In this document: in pieces, positions 16,985 through 26,140 of the stretch | Layout: each line of letters starts with the position of its first letter | Numbering within the stretch: position 1 is the first letter of the stretch | Assembly (NCBI GenBank): GCA_019454185.1 | Contig: CP075368.1 | Span: 620,001-684,000, forward strand | DNA: 64,000 bases | Direction of reading: 5' to 3' | From: Phycisphaeraceae bacterium | Lineage (GTDB): Bacteria > Planctomycetota > Phycisphaerae > Phycisphaerales > UBA1924 | Notes under the pieces: model-generated | What the model saw: the letters and a program-made list of their open reading frames with translations, nothing else | Database searches by the model: none | Told to the model about the DNA's origin: nothing | Made by a program: the position numbers and the translations under genes

Positions 16985-19617
16985 GGCTTGGGCTCCAGTT
17001 CTTCAATGCGCCACGGCCGGTTGCGCGTGCTTGTCGCGGCGCGGGCCTGTGCGATCTCCTCGGGTGAGACGGGCTCGGCGTTGTTGCCCCAGGCGCGGCG
17101 AATATAGGTCAATACTGCCGCGAACTCCTCGTCGTTCTTGAATGGGGCGGCGGGCATGCTGCTGTTGAAACGCTGTCCGTCGGATTCGAGCGGGCCTTCA
17201 AGCCCGTGCAATAGGATGCGGATCGTTGTGTCGGTCGTGCCTCGTACGCGCGATGAGCCCGCCAGAGCGGGCGCGTGTCCGGGTGCGCCGGAGCCCGCCT
17301 TTCCGTGGCATCCCGAGCAGGTGGTATCGAAGAGCGAACGCCCGACATCGAACCGTGCGATCTCCTGGGGCGTGAGCACACGCCCGCTGGCGGTGACGGT
17401 CGAGCCGTGGCCGGGCCAGAGCAGCCACTGGTCGGTATCTCGTGCGGCGTAGGAGAGGGGCGAGCCGGATGCGACGAGTCTGATCCATGGTTCCGGCGGC
17501 GCGGCGAGTTCTATCGGCCTGGGTTGGTCGGTGTTGAGCCGCAGCGCGAGCTGGAGCCGCCCGAGGAGGTACGCCGCGAGTTCCGGGCGTTTGCTCGCGA
17601 GATCGGGAATGAGGTTGATGGCACTTCCGCGCGCGCCGTAGTCGGGCCCTGTGAGATCGGCATCGAAGAGATCTCTGATGAACCAGAGGCGACCGCCGCG
17701 GATCTGGTGCGCATCGGCGGCGAGTGAGGAGATGGCATCGGTTGTGCGTCCATAGAGCCCGCTGATGGCGATGGCGCGGAGCGGCTCATCATCGGGGCGA
17801 GCGCGGATCGCATCGACAAGGCGTTGGAGCGCACGAGGATCGGCGGATGCACCAAGCGTGAGCAGGGCCTGATTGCGGAGGCGTGGATTCTGGTTGGACG
17901 CGTGAGCAAGGGCGGCGTCGAGGAGAGGAGCAGATTCGTGTGTTGAGATGGTGCCGCGTGATGCGATGCTCGCGGGTGATTGTGAGAGCCAGCGTTCGGA
18001 GATGCGAAGGCCCGCGATCGCGACGTCGATATCCTGATCGTTGAGGGCCGCGAGGGCGTCGTCGATGGTGGCGATGCCGAGTCCGTCGAGGGTCCAGTGG
18101 GCGTGGAGGCGTGCGATGGGGTCTGCGCCTTCATGCGCGAGGCGTCGGAGCCGATCCGCCTGATCTGTCGCAGCGCGTTCGATAAGCAATCGCTGAGCGG
18201 TGGTGCGTCGCCACATGTCCTGGTGCGAGAGCTGTTCGACGAGGCGTCCGCTCGTGAGCGACCCGAGCCGGACTCGAGTCGGGATCGTCGTGTTGTCGGG
18301 AACGATGCGGAGGATGCGCCCCATGTCGAGCGGGCGTTCGAGGCCACGCTCGACGACTTGTTTGCGCAGGTAATCGGTGAGGTAGGTCTTGTGCTGGATC
18401 ACGCCCCGGTGCATGTCGACGACGTACAGCGCGCCCTCGGGGCCGACGGTGCACTGCACAGGGCGGAATCTCTCATCGGCAGAGGCGAGGAACTCGCGCC
18501 CGGTATAGGCGGGGACGGCGCGCACTCGATCGGTCGTCGGTTCGACGATAAGCCGCCGAACGAGATTGCCCGCGGGCTCGGCGACGAATGCGTTGCCCCG
18601 GTAATCCGGTCCGAGCAGTGAGGCCTCGTAGATCGTGGTGCCGCACGCGGCAGTATGGACCGCCAGGCGTTTGTCGGCCCTGAGGATTCCATCCATGTAC
18701 CCCCGATTGACGCCGGGGTTTGGACGGATGGGCCAGACTGTCTGGTCGTTGCAGACGAGCACGCCCATCATGGGGAAGCCGCGCTGTGCTGGGTTGCGCG
18801 AGGCGTAGTGCTTCGGGACGAGGTCCATTCTGAGGGCCTCGGAGTTCGGCGTGTAGAAAAGACGCCCGACACGGTCCATCGTGAGCCCCCATTGTCCGTG
18901 GGCGGGCGTGGGGCGTGTGATGGCGTCGTAGGTGGGGGGGCCTGAGAATCGGAACTCGAGCGAGTGCTGGGAGAGGTGGATCCAGTTGTCGAGCCCCCAA
19001 GTGAGTGCATTCGGGGCGTGCTCCGGGTTCTCGCCCTCGAAGCCGGTGAGGATGACGCGCCGGAGATCGGCACGCCCGTCGTTGTTGGTGTCTTTCAGGT
19101 AGATGAGATTCGGCGGCTCGATGACGAGCGCGCCGGGGCCTCGGGCATCCTGGAAGCAGGGCAGAACGGCACGGGGCATGACAAGGCCGTCGGCGAAGGT
19201 GGTCCGCGAGTCCATCGCGCCGTCGCCGTCGGTGTCTTCGAGGATCGCGATTCGTCCCGAGGGCTCGTTCTCGCCTGCGCCGTCGGCATCGCGCATGTAG
19301 CCGACCATCTCGACGACCCACATCCGCGCGTGCTCGTCAAACTGGATCCAGACGGGCGCCTCGATCAGCGGCTCCGCAGCGATGAGTTCGGCCCGGAAGC
19401 CCGGTTCGAGCGCGAGCGGCAAGAGTGCGTCGGCAAGGGTCGCGCCCGTTCTCCACGAAAGATCGAGGTGGGCGAGGCCGGTCGGCGCGGGATCTGTGCG
19501 CGGGGCGCTCGAGTGGGCGACCAGTGCACCGGAGGCCGCGAGCATCGCGAGCCCGGTGAGGAGAATCGACGGAAGCAGGATCGAGGGTGTCGCTGGCTTG
19601 GCGGGTGCGGTCGTCAC
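16981..19617 (-). CDS. PVC-type membrane-bound dehydrogenase with HEAT-like repeats and C-terminal cytochrome c domain
   Basis: The 878-residue protein starts with an uncleaved or cleaved signal (LLPSILLTGLAMLAASGALV). Residues about 60-430 form a beta-propeller-type dehydrogenase domain of the Pirellula/Verrucomicrobium family (APVWIQFDEHARMWVVEM, DTDGDGAMDSRTTFADGL, VVDMHRGVIQHKTYLTDYLR). Then come alpha-helical HEAT-like repeats (about 460-690) and a C-terminal class I cytochrome c site, FDTTCSGCHGKAGSG, with later Met-containing SSMPAAPFKNDEEFAAVLTY. Such proteins are predicted periplasmic sugar or alcohol oxidases feeding electrons into the chain; the substrate is unknown. It starts with GTG. 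The following DUF1080 gene overlaps by four bases, suggesting a joint role in carbohydrate use. Confidence 0.88.
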   Translation of the reverse strand: MTTAPAKPATPSILLPSILLTGLAMLAASGALVAHSSAPRTDPAPTGLAHLDLSWRTGATLADALLPLALEPGFRAELIAAEPLIEAPVWIQFDEHARMWVVEMVGYMRDADGAGENEPSGRIAILEDTDGDGAMDSRTTFADGLVMPRAVLPCFQDARGPGALVIEPPNLIYLKDTNNDGRADLRRVILTGFEGENPEHAPNALTWGLDNWIHLSQHSLEFRFSGPPTYDAITRPTPAHGQWGLTMDRVGRLFYTPNSEALRMDLVPKHYASRNPAQRGFPMMGVLVCNDQTVWPIRPNPGVNRGYMDGILRADKRLAVHTAACGTTIYEASLLGPDYRGNAFVAEPAGNLVRRLIVEPTTDRVRAVPAYTGREFLASADERFRPVQCTVGPEGALYVVDMHRGVIQHKTYLTDYLRKQVVERGLERPLDMGRILRIVPDNTTIPTRVRLGSLTSGRLVEQLSHQDMWRRTTAQRLLIERAATDQADRLRRLAHEGADPIARLHAHWTLDGLGIATIDDALAALNDQDIDVAIAGLRISERWLSQSPASIASRGTISTHESAPLLDAALAHASNQNPRLRNQALLTLGASADPRALQRLVDAIRARPDDEPLRAIAISGLYGRTTDAISSLAADAHQIRGGRLWFIRDLFDADLTGPDYGARGSAINLIPDLASKRPELAAYLLGRLQLALRLNTDQPRPIELAAPPEPWIRLVASGSPLSYAARDTDQWLLWPGHGSTVTASGRVLTPQEIARFDVGRSLFDTTCSGCHGKAGSGAPGHAPALAGSSRVRGTTDTTIRILLHGLEGPLESDGQRFNSSMPAAPFKNDEEFAAVLTYIRRAWGNNAEPVSPEEIAQARAATSTRNRPWRIEELEPKP

Positions 19618-19684
19618 ATGTGGAGGGTGACAGGATCAGCGAGCCGCGTCAAGTCGCACCGTGGAACATCCGCGCAAGAGAAAG

Positions 19685-19726
19685 CCAGGAACGCGAGGGT
19701 GCCTGGTGGCACCTTCGCGTTCCTGG
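19685..19726 (-). terminator. Long hairpin after the S9 peptidase gene, probable terminator
   Basis: A 19-bp inverted repeat (19685-19703 with 19708-19726) has a 4-nt loop and one non-Watson-Crick position. In plus-strand RNA that position is G-U; in minus-strand RNA it is an A-C mismatch. It lies 68 bases after the S9 peptidase stop. On the minus strand CTTTCTCTTG follows, a weak T-rich tail; the plus strand has none. Confidence 0.6.
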
Positions 19727-19794
19727 GTGATCGGCTGCATCATGCTCCCGGGGCACTGATCGCTGTCATCGTGTGCGGCCGGGGGTGTGAGGGT

Positions 19795-21909
19795 TCAGCG
19801 ACCGCTTGGCGTGAGGCCGGGGATGTCATCTCCGCCCGCCTTGATCTGGGCGGTGGACTTGCTGAGGTCCTCGCCTACCGGCTGTGCCCGGCCGCCGAGG
19901 TTCTTGGCGAGGAAGTTCTCTGTCACGGCGTTGAAGGCCATGTTGTTGTCGGGTCTTGCGAAGCCGTGTCCCTCGTCGGGGAAAAGGACGTAGGTGACGG
20001 GGATGTTCTTCTTCTGCATGACCTCGACGATCTGGTCGGACTCTGACTGCTTGACGCGCGGGTCGTTCGCGCCCTGGCCGATGAGCAGGGGCTTCTTGAT
20101 GTTGTCCACGAAGTTGATCGGCGAACGCGACTCAAGCAGCTTGCGCCCCTCCTCCGTGCGATGATCGCCGACGCGCTCTGTAAACATGGTGATCATCGGG
20201 GCCCAGTAGGGCGGGATGGTGTTGAGAAGGGTGACGATGTTGGAAGGTCCGACGATATCGACGCCGCACGCGAAGACATCGGGCGTGAAGGTGAGACCGA
20301 CGAGTGTGGCGTATCCGCCGTATGAGCCGCCCATGATGGCGACCTTGCTCTTGTCGGCGATCTTCTCATTGACGGCCCAGTTGACGGCGTCGATGAGGTC
20401 GTCGTGCATCTTTCCGGCCCATTCGAGATTGCCGGCGTTGACGAAGTCCTTTCCGAAGCCGGTGGAGCCCCTGAAGTTGACGCTCAGGACGGCATACCCA
20501 CGGTTGCTCAGCCACTGGTGGTACGGGTTGAAGCCCCAGCTGTCACGCGCCCACGGGCCGCCGTGGACGAGCAGCACCATCGGCACTGGCTTGTCCGGAC
20601 GCCCATCACGATCGGCATCGGCCGCAAGCGGAACGGTGAGGTACGAGACGAGATTCAGCCCGTCGCGGCTCTTGATGACCAGATCCTGCATCGGCGCGAG
20701 GGGGAGGCCTTCGAGTTTGCTCCGATTCGTGAAGAGGAACGTGGCGCGGCCGGGCTTGCCGGAGTTGGGCGTGCGCTCGTAGAGATAGTAACGAACCGGG
20801 CCGGCATCCTGGAGATACGTGACCACCCACTTTGTGTCGTCGAGCGTGCGGCTGCCGATGCTGAACTGTCCCGGCGCGACACCCGCGAGGAACTCAAAGT
20901 CCGGGCGGATGGCGTTGTCGAGGATCTTCCACTCCGTCCGCCCGTAGGTGAAGGAGACGGCCTGGATGTTCTTCTCGGTCGGGTGGGCGATCGCGCCGCC
21001 TGCGTCGGCGCGAGAGTCCTCGGCCAAGAGTTTGCGTTCTCCGGACGCGAGATCCACCATGTACAGCGCGCCCGTGTTGCGATTGCGGCTGTCCTGCATG
21101 TAGACCGAGGTGCCGGCCTTGTTGAAGCCGCCCAGTCCTGTCGTCAGCGAGTCTTCCTGCCCGTACTTCTCGAAGAGCACGGTGGTGCCGTCGGGGAGAA
21201 GGGTGTGGATCTCGGTGCCGCCGTCGGCGGTCATTCTCTGCGCGAAACGGAGGTTGAAGTCGTCATCGGGGATGTACGCGGCCCACTGGTTGTTCTCGGC
21301 GATGAGCGTCGATTCACCAGTCTCGATGTTGATGCGGTGGACATCGTGGAACTGTGGATTGCGGTTGTTGAGCCCAACGAGGATCTCGGATGGGAAACGC
21401 TCGCTGGTCCCGATCAGGCGTGCCGCGGGCCGCAGCGGCTGACCGGATGGAAGGATGATCGGCTTGCCATCCGGTCCTGCGATTGTCTCGTATGGCGTGA
21501 GGTCGCGGACCGCGCCGGAGGCGATCTCGACGGCGTAGACCTTCCAGTTCTCATCTCCGCCGACATCCTGGATGTAGAGCAGGTGGGTGTCGTTGTAGGC
21601 CCAGAAGTACTGACGGATGTTCCGGTTTGTGTCGCTCGTGACCGCGCGGGCCTTTGAGAGATCACCCACAGGCGCGACGAAGACATTCATCACGCCGTTC
21701 ACGTCGGCCAGCCAAGAGAGGTACTTTCCTCCCGGGCTGATCTGCGGCCCGGCCTTGTCCGGGTTCCCGAAGATGACATCGCGCGGGATGAGGGGCACGT
21801 CCGCGTGTGCGGAGAGGTAACCGGCCTCCCCGCCGGTTGCCGAAGCGAATGGCGCGGGGAGCGCAACAAGGGTGAGCGTGGCGAGTGCGACAAGGGCTCG
21901 GATGGTCAT
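19795..21909 (-). CDS. Exported S9 prolyl oligopeptidase-family peptidase
   Basis: The 704-residue protein has a signal peptide (MTIRALVALATLTLVALPAP, cleavage near FASA). An N-terminal beta-propeller (about residues 45-400) gates a C-terminal alpha/beta-hydrolase domain. The nucleophile motif is GGSYGGYATLVG, the acid is in GANDPRVKQSES, and the base His is in DEGHGFARPDN. This is the acylaminoacyl-peptidase/dipeptidyl-peptidase branch of family S9, which trims peptides in the periplasm. The length matches the family. The gene is monocistronic, with a hairpin terminator downstream. Confidence 0.93.
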   Translation of the reverse strand: MTIRALVALATLTLVALPAPFASATGGEAGYLSAHADVPLIPRDVIFGNPDKAGPQISPGGKYLSWLADVNGVMNVFVAPVGDLSKARAVTSDTNRNIRQYFWAYNDTHLLYIQDVGGDENWKVYAVEIASGAVRDLTPYETIAGPDGKPIILPSGQPLRPAARLIGTSERFPSEILVGLNNRNPQFHDVHRINIETGESTLIAENNQWAAYIPDDDFNLRFAQRMTADGGTEIHTLLPDGTTVLFEKYGQEDSLTTGLGGFNKAGTSVYMQDSRNRNTGALYMVDLASGERKLLAEDSRADAGGAIAHPTEKNIQAVSFTYGRTEWKILDNAIRPDFEFLAGVAPGQFSIGSRTLDDTKWVVTYLQDAGPVRYYLYERTPNSGKPGRATFLFTNRSKLEGLPLAPMQDLVIKSRDGLNLVSYLTVPLAADADRDGRPDKPVPMVLLVHGGPWARDSWGFNPYHQWLSNRGYAVLSVNFRGSTGFGKDFVNAGNLEWAGKMHDDLIDAVNWAVNEKIADKSKVAIMGGSYGGYATLVGLTFTPDVFACGVDIVGPSNIVTLLNTIPPYWAPMITMFTERVGDHRTEEGRKLLESRSPINFVDNIKKPLLIGQGANDPRVKQSESDQIVEVMQKKNIPVTYVLFPDEGHGFARPDNNMAFNAVTENFLAKNLGGRAQPVGEDLSKSTAQIKAGGDDIPGLTPSGR

Positions 21910-22070
21910 ATGCGGGATCTCACGAGATTGCGGGGCGGATCGGCGACAATCGCTCCTCCGTGGTCGCCCCGACGATGGATGGGTCAGAATGGTACCAGCC
22001 AGGGCTGGACCGGTTGAGCATCAACGGTTCGGAGACCGATGCCGGCGATTTCGGGATTGAGTCTGGAATG

Positions 22071-23498
22071 TCAGGTCCGCGCCGGCAGCACCGTTCCGCG
22101 GCACTCGCCGAAGCCGATCCGGCGAAATCCCTCGCGCTCGCAATACGCCTTCATGATGACGGTGTCGCCATCGGCAAGGAACGTGCGTTTCTCGCCCGTG
22201 GGCAACTCGATCGGCGTGCGCTGCGTGCCCGGAACCAGCTTCGGCGGATTCGCGAAGGGATCGCCATCCCAGGTCAGCTCGATCATGCTGCCGCGGCTGT
22301 CGCGTGTGGGGCCAGAGATTGTGCCGCTGGCGAGCAGATCGCCGGGCTGGAGGTTGCAGCCGTTAACGGTGTGATGGGCGACCATCTGGGCGAAGGTCCA
22401 GTACATGTGCTTGAAGTTGCCCTTGGAGAGACGGATGGGCGGCATGGAGCGCTTGGCCATCTCCGCGGATTGCAGGTGGACTTCGAGCGTGATGTCGAAA
22501 CCACCGAAGGCCGTGTTGGCATCGCTCGTGAGATAGGGGAGCGGGCGCGGGTCGGAGGCGGGGCGCTCGTACGCCGGGATACGGAACGGCGCGAGCGCCT
22601 CCATCGTCACGATGTAGGGCGAGATGGTGGTGGCGAAATTCTTGGCGAGGAACGGGCCGAGGGGAACGTACTCCCACTTCTGAAGGTCGCGCGCCGACCA
22701 GTCGTTGACGATGCAGAGCCCGAAGATGTGCGACTCAGCATCGGCGATGGAGACGGGTGAACCCAGCGCGTTGCCGCGCCCGATGATGCACCCCATCTCC
22801 AGTTCGTAGTCCATGAGTTTGCACGGGCCGAAGCCGGGACCTGCGCTGGGGTCGGAGTCGGGCGGCGAGGTCTGGCCGACGGGGCGATGGAACGACGTGC
22901 CCGAAGGAACGATCGACGACCCCCGCCCGTGGTACCCAATCGGAATGTGCTTGTAGTTCGGAAGGAGTGCGTTGTCGGGGCGGAACATCGAGCCGACGTT
23001 GGTGGCGTGGTGGATCGAAGCGTAGAAGTCGGTGTAGTTTGGCACACGATCCATCGGAAGCATGAGCTGTGCTTTGGACGCATCGATGAGGAGCCCAGCT
23101 TGCGCATTCATAGCGGCGGACGCAAGCTTGCCTGAATGCCCGAGCAACGACTGCGCAAGCGAGCGAATCTCCTTCGGCAGGCCAATATCATTCAGCATGG
23201 CGTGCGCGAAATGCGACCCGTTCCACGACTTCAGAGCTTTCGTGAGCCCTCGCCGATGCACCTCTTCCAGATCCAGGATCGACTCGCCTATTCGAAGGCC
23301 AAAGGACCAAGTGCCTTCGAGATCATCGGAGGTGAACGCGCAAAACGGCAGATTCTGAATCGGAAAGTCCGTTTTCGGATCGTTTGCCGACTCAACCCAC
23401 GACCTCAGGTTCGGATCGTGCGTCTCGTCGATTCCCGTGTGGGGGGCGTGGGAGCCGGAGCCGGATGAGGTGCCGCGTGGCGAGTGGGGTGAGGTCAT
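22071..23498 (-). CDS. fahA: Fumarylacetoacetase
   Basis: The 475-residue enzyme hydrolyses fumarylacetoacetate to fumarate and acetoacetate, the last step of tyrosine and homogentisate breakdown. Family landmarks are the N-terminal SH3-like part (FPIQNLPFCAF), then YTDFYASIHHATNVGSMFRP with the catalytic His and metal-binding residues, YHGRGSSIVPSG, LMDYELEMGCIIGRGN and FGLCIVNDWSARDLQKWEYV (metal Asp). The product ends in LADGDTVIMKAYCEREG. The start at 23498 (MTSPHSPRG) is preferred over 23555; the first 40 residues are low-complexity and not conserved. No other tyrosine-degradation gene (hpd, hmgA, maiA) is nearby. Confidence 0.95.
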   Translation of the reverse strand: MTSPHSPRGTSSGSGSHAPHTGIDETHDPNLRSWVESANDPKTDFPIQNLPFCAFTSDDLEGTWSFGLRIGESILDLEEVHRRGLTKALKSWNGSHFAHAMLNDIGLPKEIRSLAQSLLGHSGKLASAAMNAQAGLLIDASKAQLMLPMDRVPNYTDFYASIHHATNVGSMFRPDNALLPNYKHIPIGYHGRGSSIVPSGTSFHRPVGQTSPPDSDPSAGPGFGPCKLMDYELEMGCIIGRGNALGSPVSIADAESHIFGLCIVNDWSARDLQKWEYVPLGPFLAKNFATTISPYIVTMEALAPFRIPAYERPASDPRPLPYLTSDANTAFGGFDITLEVHLQSAEMAKRSMPPIRLSKGNFKHMYWTFAQMVAHHTVNGCNLQPGDLLASGTISGPTRDSRGSMIELTWDGDPFANPPKLVPGTQRTPIELPTGEKRTFLADGDTVIMKAYCEREGFRRIGFGECRGTVLPART

Positions 23499-23812
23499 GC
23501 ACGCAGGATAGGAAGGCGACTCGCGCAACAGCAGAGCGCTGGGTCGGATCGCCACAGACTAGAGCAGTTTCAGTCCATTCGTAGCGTCCGGAGCTGGCTG
23601 CGACTTCGCGTGGCATTGTCGGCCTGTATCGGCGTATCACTGGGGATACGCCTGCTTCGGCCTCCGCGCCACGCTTGTCTCGCCGACGCTCCAGCCGCTA
23701 CGCCTGAACTTCAACCGCTCTCACCGTGAGAAGCCCGCCAGGGACGCGATACTCAACAACGGGGTTTGGAGGAAGCGTCTGGGCTGCTTGAACGCGGCAG
23801 GCGTACTGCCGC
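23499..23812. other. Intergenic region between the fumarylacetoacetase and lipoprotein genes
   Basis: No gene is supported. An 8-bp hairpin (23631-23638 with 23645-23652, loop ACTGGG) could end the leftward transcript of the lipoprotein gene, but no T-tract follows on either strand. A 31-codon minus-strand frame begins within the lipoprotein stop (ATGA at 23816-23813), but its composition does not support a protein. Confidence 0.35.
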
Positions 23813-24859
23813 TCATCCCCCGGTTCGGCCCGTGCTGGTGGTGGCGGGAGCGTTGGCCTCGCTGGCGGCGCGTCGTGCCTCACGCTCGGCGCGTCGGCGT
23901 TCTTCCATCGCCTTGCTGTACGCAACACCGATGAATGCCACGGGGATGAACGCTCGCTCTCCCGCGGCACGGGAGACCTCTTCGATGTCGCGCATCTTGC
24001 CCGCGGCAACATCCTTTCGCATGTCGATCAGCACGTTCCGGAAGGCGTCGATCAGCTGCATCCAGATCGCGTACTCGTCGGCAGTTTTCGGCAGCAACTG
24101 GTTCATGGGCGGCAGGTGGATCGGCGGCGCAAGGTACCACTTGTCGTCGTATGCCGAACGCTGGATCACGATCCCCACGGGCGGGAAGATCGGCTTGTTG
24201 TCCCAGAGCATCGCGGCCATCTCGTCGTTGATCGGCGTCACCGAGAGACGCTCCGAGTTCTCGCCCAGCCACGCGAAAGGATCGGCGAGGATCTGACGCA
24301 TCGCGTCGTTGATCGCGCTGCGAGGGTCACGCGAGGGGTCCATCGAAGGGTCGGTCTGGGTAGGCCGCCCGCGTCCGGGCGGTCCACGGCGTGCGCCAGC
24401 GCGCTGTCCGCCCGTGATCTGAGAGAGCAGTGCGCCTCCGGAAGAGGGCATCTCTCCGGATGCCGCCTTTCGCTTGATCTCGGCGATCTCCTCCGGGAAC
24501 GAGGCGTTCAGTTGCACGCCCAGATCGGCAAGATCTCCGCAGAGGTAGCCGATCCGGTCCCAGAGCGCACGCATCTCCTTCGTGTCTGCCTGAATCAGTT
24601 CGGTCAGTCGGCGAGTGTCCCCGTTTGCCACCATGGCCTTCGCGGAGGCGAGAACCGCCTCGGGTGTGGACTGGTCATAGGTGTTGGGCTTCTTGCGGCA
24701 CGCCCCCAGCCCGATCACGCACAGGGCCAGAAGGACCAGCGGGAGTGTGTGCCGGTGGGTTCTGGCCTTTCGCCGAGGGAGCCCACGGTGGGAGGCAGAG
24801 GGCGCGGTGGCCATGTGGCTGGCTGACAGAGGAGAGGGGGGCAAGCGTGTGGGGGTCAT
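23813..24859 (-). CDS. Lipoprotein of unknown function
   Basis: The 348-residue protein has a signal peptide ending in a lipobox, LPLVLLALCVIGLGAC, so the mature protein should be lipid-anchored at the Cys. The mature part starts RKKPNTYDQSTPEAVLASAK, a pattern seen in small exported proteins that count or stage substrates. It contains a Gly/Arg/Pro-rich linker (about residues 150-170) and ends with an Arg/Ala-rich helix (EERRRAEREARRAASEA). The start at 24859 is supported by GGGAG six bases upstream. No family is recognised and no partner gene lies on the same strand. Confidence 0.7.
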   Translation of the reverse strand: MTPTRLPPSPLSASHMATAPSASHRGLPRRKARTHRHTLPLVLLALCVIGLGACRKKPNTYDQSTPEAVLASAKAMVANGDTRRLTELIQADTKEMRALWDRIGYLCGDLADLGVQLNASFPEEIAEIKRKAASGEMPSSGGALLSQITGGQRAGARRGPPGRGRPTQTDPSMDPSRDPRSAINDAMRQILADPFAWLGENSERLSVTPINDEMAAMLWDNKPIFPPVGIVIQRSAYDDKWYLAPPIHLPPMNQLLPKTADEYAIWMQLIDAFRNVLIDMRKDVAAGKMRDIEEVSRAAGERAFIPVAFIGVAYSKAMEERRRAEREARRAASEANAPATTSTGRTGG

Positions 24860-24961
24860 GCGGGGCTCCCGATCGGCCGTTCACTCAAGAATGTACCACC
24901 CAAAGCGGCATCGGCCCAACGGAGGTCGGGCTTCGTGGGTCTGGTTGGGATTCGTGAGCCC

Positions 24962-24967
24962 TACAAT
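24962..24967 (+). promoter_or_regulatory. Possible -10 element for thiS-thiG
   Basis: TACAAT lies about 70 bases before the thiS start. No convincing -35 is seen 16-18 bases upstream. I looked for a TPP riboswitch between here and the start and found none. Confidence 0.35.
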
Positions 24968-25039
24968 TCACGGATTCGGCCAGATTCGGGATGATTTCGG
25001 GGAATCGGGTTCTGTTTCATGCCATCCAAGAGGCCTCGC

Positions 25040-25240
25040 ATGCGAGTCAGAGTGAACAACGAGGAGAGAGACCTGCCCGAGGGGACGACCCTTGAGCGTC
25101 TGCTGCGAGAGATCGGGCTGGCCGATCGGCCGTGTGCCGCAGAAGTCAATAGGAAGCACATCCCCAAGCGCGACCATGCGGGGCACACGCTCCGGGATGG
25201 AGACACGATCGAACTCGTGACGCTGGTCGGCGGCGGTTGA
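25040..25240 (+). CDS. thiS: ThiS sulfur-carrier protein
   Basis: The 66-residue ubiquitin-fold protein starts MRVRVNNEERDLPEGTTLER and ends LVTLVGGG, with the C-terminal Gly-Gly that is adenylated and thiocarboxylated before sulfur is passed to ThiG in thiazole synthesis. ATG 25040 is chosen over 25019 because AGAGG precedes it by six bases and the length then equals the family norm. The thiG gene follows 21 bases later, an expected pairing. Confidence 0.93.
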   Translation: MRVRVNNEERDLPEGTTLERLLREIGLADRPCAAEVNRKHIPKRDHAGHTLRDGDTIELVTLVGGG

Positions 25241-25261
25241 GCGAGGAAGGACCGGAGCCCC

Positions 25262-26122
25262 ATGGCGAATGTGACCACAGCCAACCATGTGTCGGAGCCG
25301 GGCCTCGAGCCGCTGAGCATCGCGGGGCGTTCGTTCTCATCACGTCTGTTCGTGGGGACCGGCAAGTACGACTCGTTCGAGCGGATGACCGCAGCGCTCG
25401 ATGCGTCAGGGTGCGAGGTTGTGACGGTGGCGGTTCGTCGCGAGCGGTTGTACAACGACAAGGGCCAGAGTCTGCTCGACCATCTGGATCTTTCGCGGTA
25501 CACGATCCTGCCGAACACGGCGGGGTGCTTCACCGCTGAGGATGCGGTGCGCGTCTCGCGGCTCGGGCGTGACCTTCTTGAACAGGTCGGCAATCCCGGT
25601 GCATCGTGGGTGAAGCTTGAGGTCTTGGGCGACAAGAAGACGCTTCTGCCCGATCCGATCGGCACGATCGAGGCGTGCAAGGAACTCGTCGCCGACGGCT
25701 TCCAGGTGCTCGTCTACTCATCGGACGACCCGATTGTCGCCGAGCGTCTGAAGGCGTGCGGCGCGGCCAGCGTCATGCCCGCGGGTTCGCCGATCGGCTC
25801 CGGACAGGGCATCCTCAACGCCAACAACATCGTGATCTGCCTGGAGAAGCTCAAACAGGGAGACCCTGCGTACCCCGTGATCGTCGATGCGGGAGTGGGG
25901 GGGGCGAGCGATGTCGCGCGGGCGATGGAACTCGGCGCGGATGGCGTTCTCCTCAACACCGCCGTCGCCCACGCCAAAGACCCTGTCATGATGGCCCATG
26001 CGATGCGCAAGGCGTGCGAGTGCGGGAGGCAGTCGTACCTCGCCGGTCGGATTCCCAAGCGGCTCTACGCGAGCGCGAGCAGCCCGTGGGACGGCGCGAT
26101 CTCGTACATCCCCGGCGAGTGA
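25262..26122 (+). CDS. thiG: Thiazole synthase
   Basis: The 286-residue TIM-barrel enzyme joins deoxyxylulose 5-phosphate, dehydroglycine and the sulfur on ThiS to form the thiazole phosphate of thiamine. Features: [43 protein letters not shown] with the Schiff-base Lys118, [13 protein letters not shown] and [20 protein letters not shown] (phosphate-binding loop). It follows thiS in an apparent two-gene operon. No other thiamine gene is in the window, so ThiF, ThiH/ThiO and ThiC must lie elsewhere. It converges with an M42-like peptidase gene, whose stop is 18 bases away. Confidence 0.96.
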   Translation: MANVTTANHVSEPGLEPLSIAGRSFSSRLFVGTGKYDSFERMTAALDASGCEVVTVAVRRERLYNDKGQSLLDHLDLSRYTILPNTAGCFTAEDAVRVSRLGRDLLEQVGNPGASWVKLEVLGDKKTLLPDPIGTIEACKELVADGFQVLVYSSDDPIVAERLKACGAASVMPAGSPIGSGQGILNANNIVICLEKLKQGDPAYPVIVDAGVGGASDVARAMELGADGVLLNTAVAHAKDPVMMAHAMRKACECGRQSYLAGRIPKRLYASASSPWDGAISYIPGE

Positions 26123-26140
26123 TGGGCAGGCGGACTCGCC

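Noticed and set aside
20404..21657. 417-codon plus-strand frame antisense to the S9 peptidase
   Set aside because: Open only because of the GC-rich third positions of the real gene on the other strand; no protein-like motif.
23721..23816. 31-codon frame overlapping the lipoprotein stop by ATGA
   Set aside because: The overlap looks like translational coupling, but the product is short and has no hydrophobic, lipobox or conserved features.
24870..25039. TPP riboswitch upstream of thiS
   Set aside because: Neither the CTGAGA nor the ACCTGATCTGG-type THI box is present.
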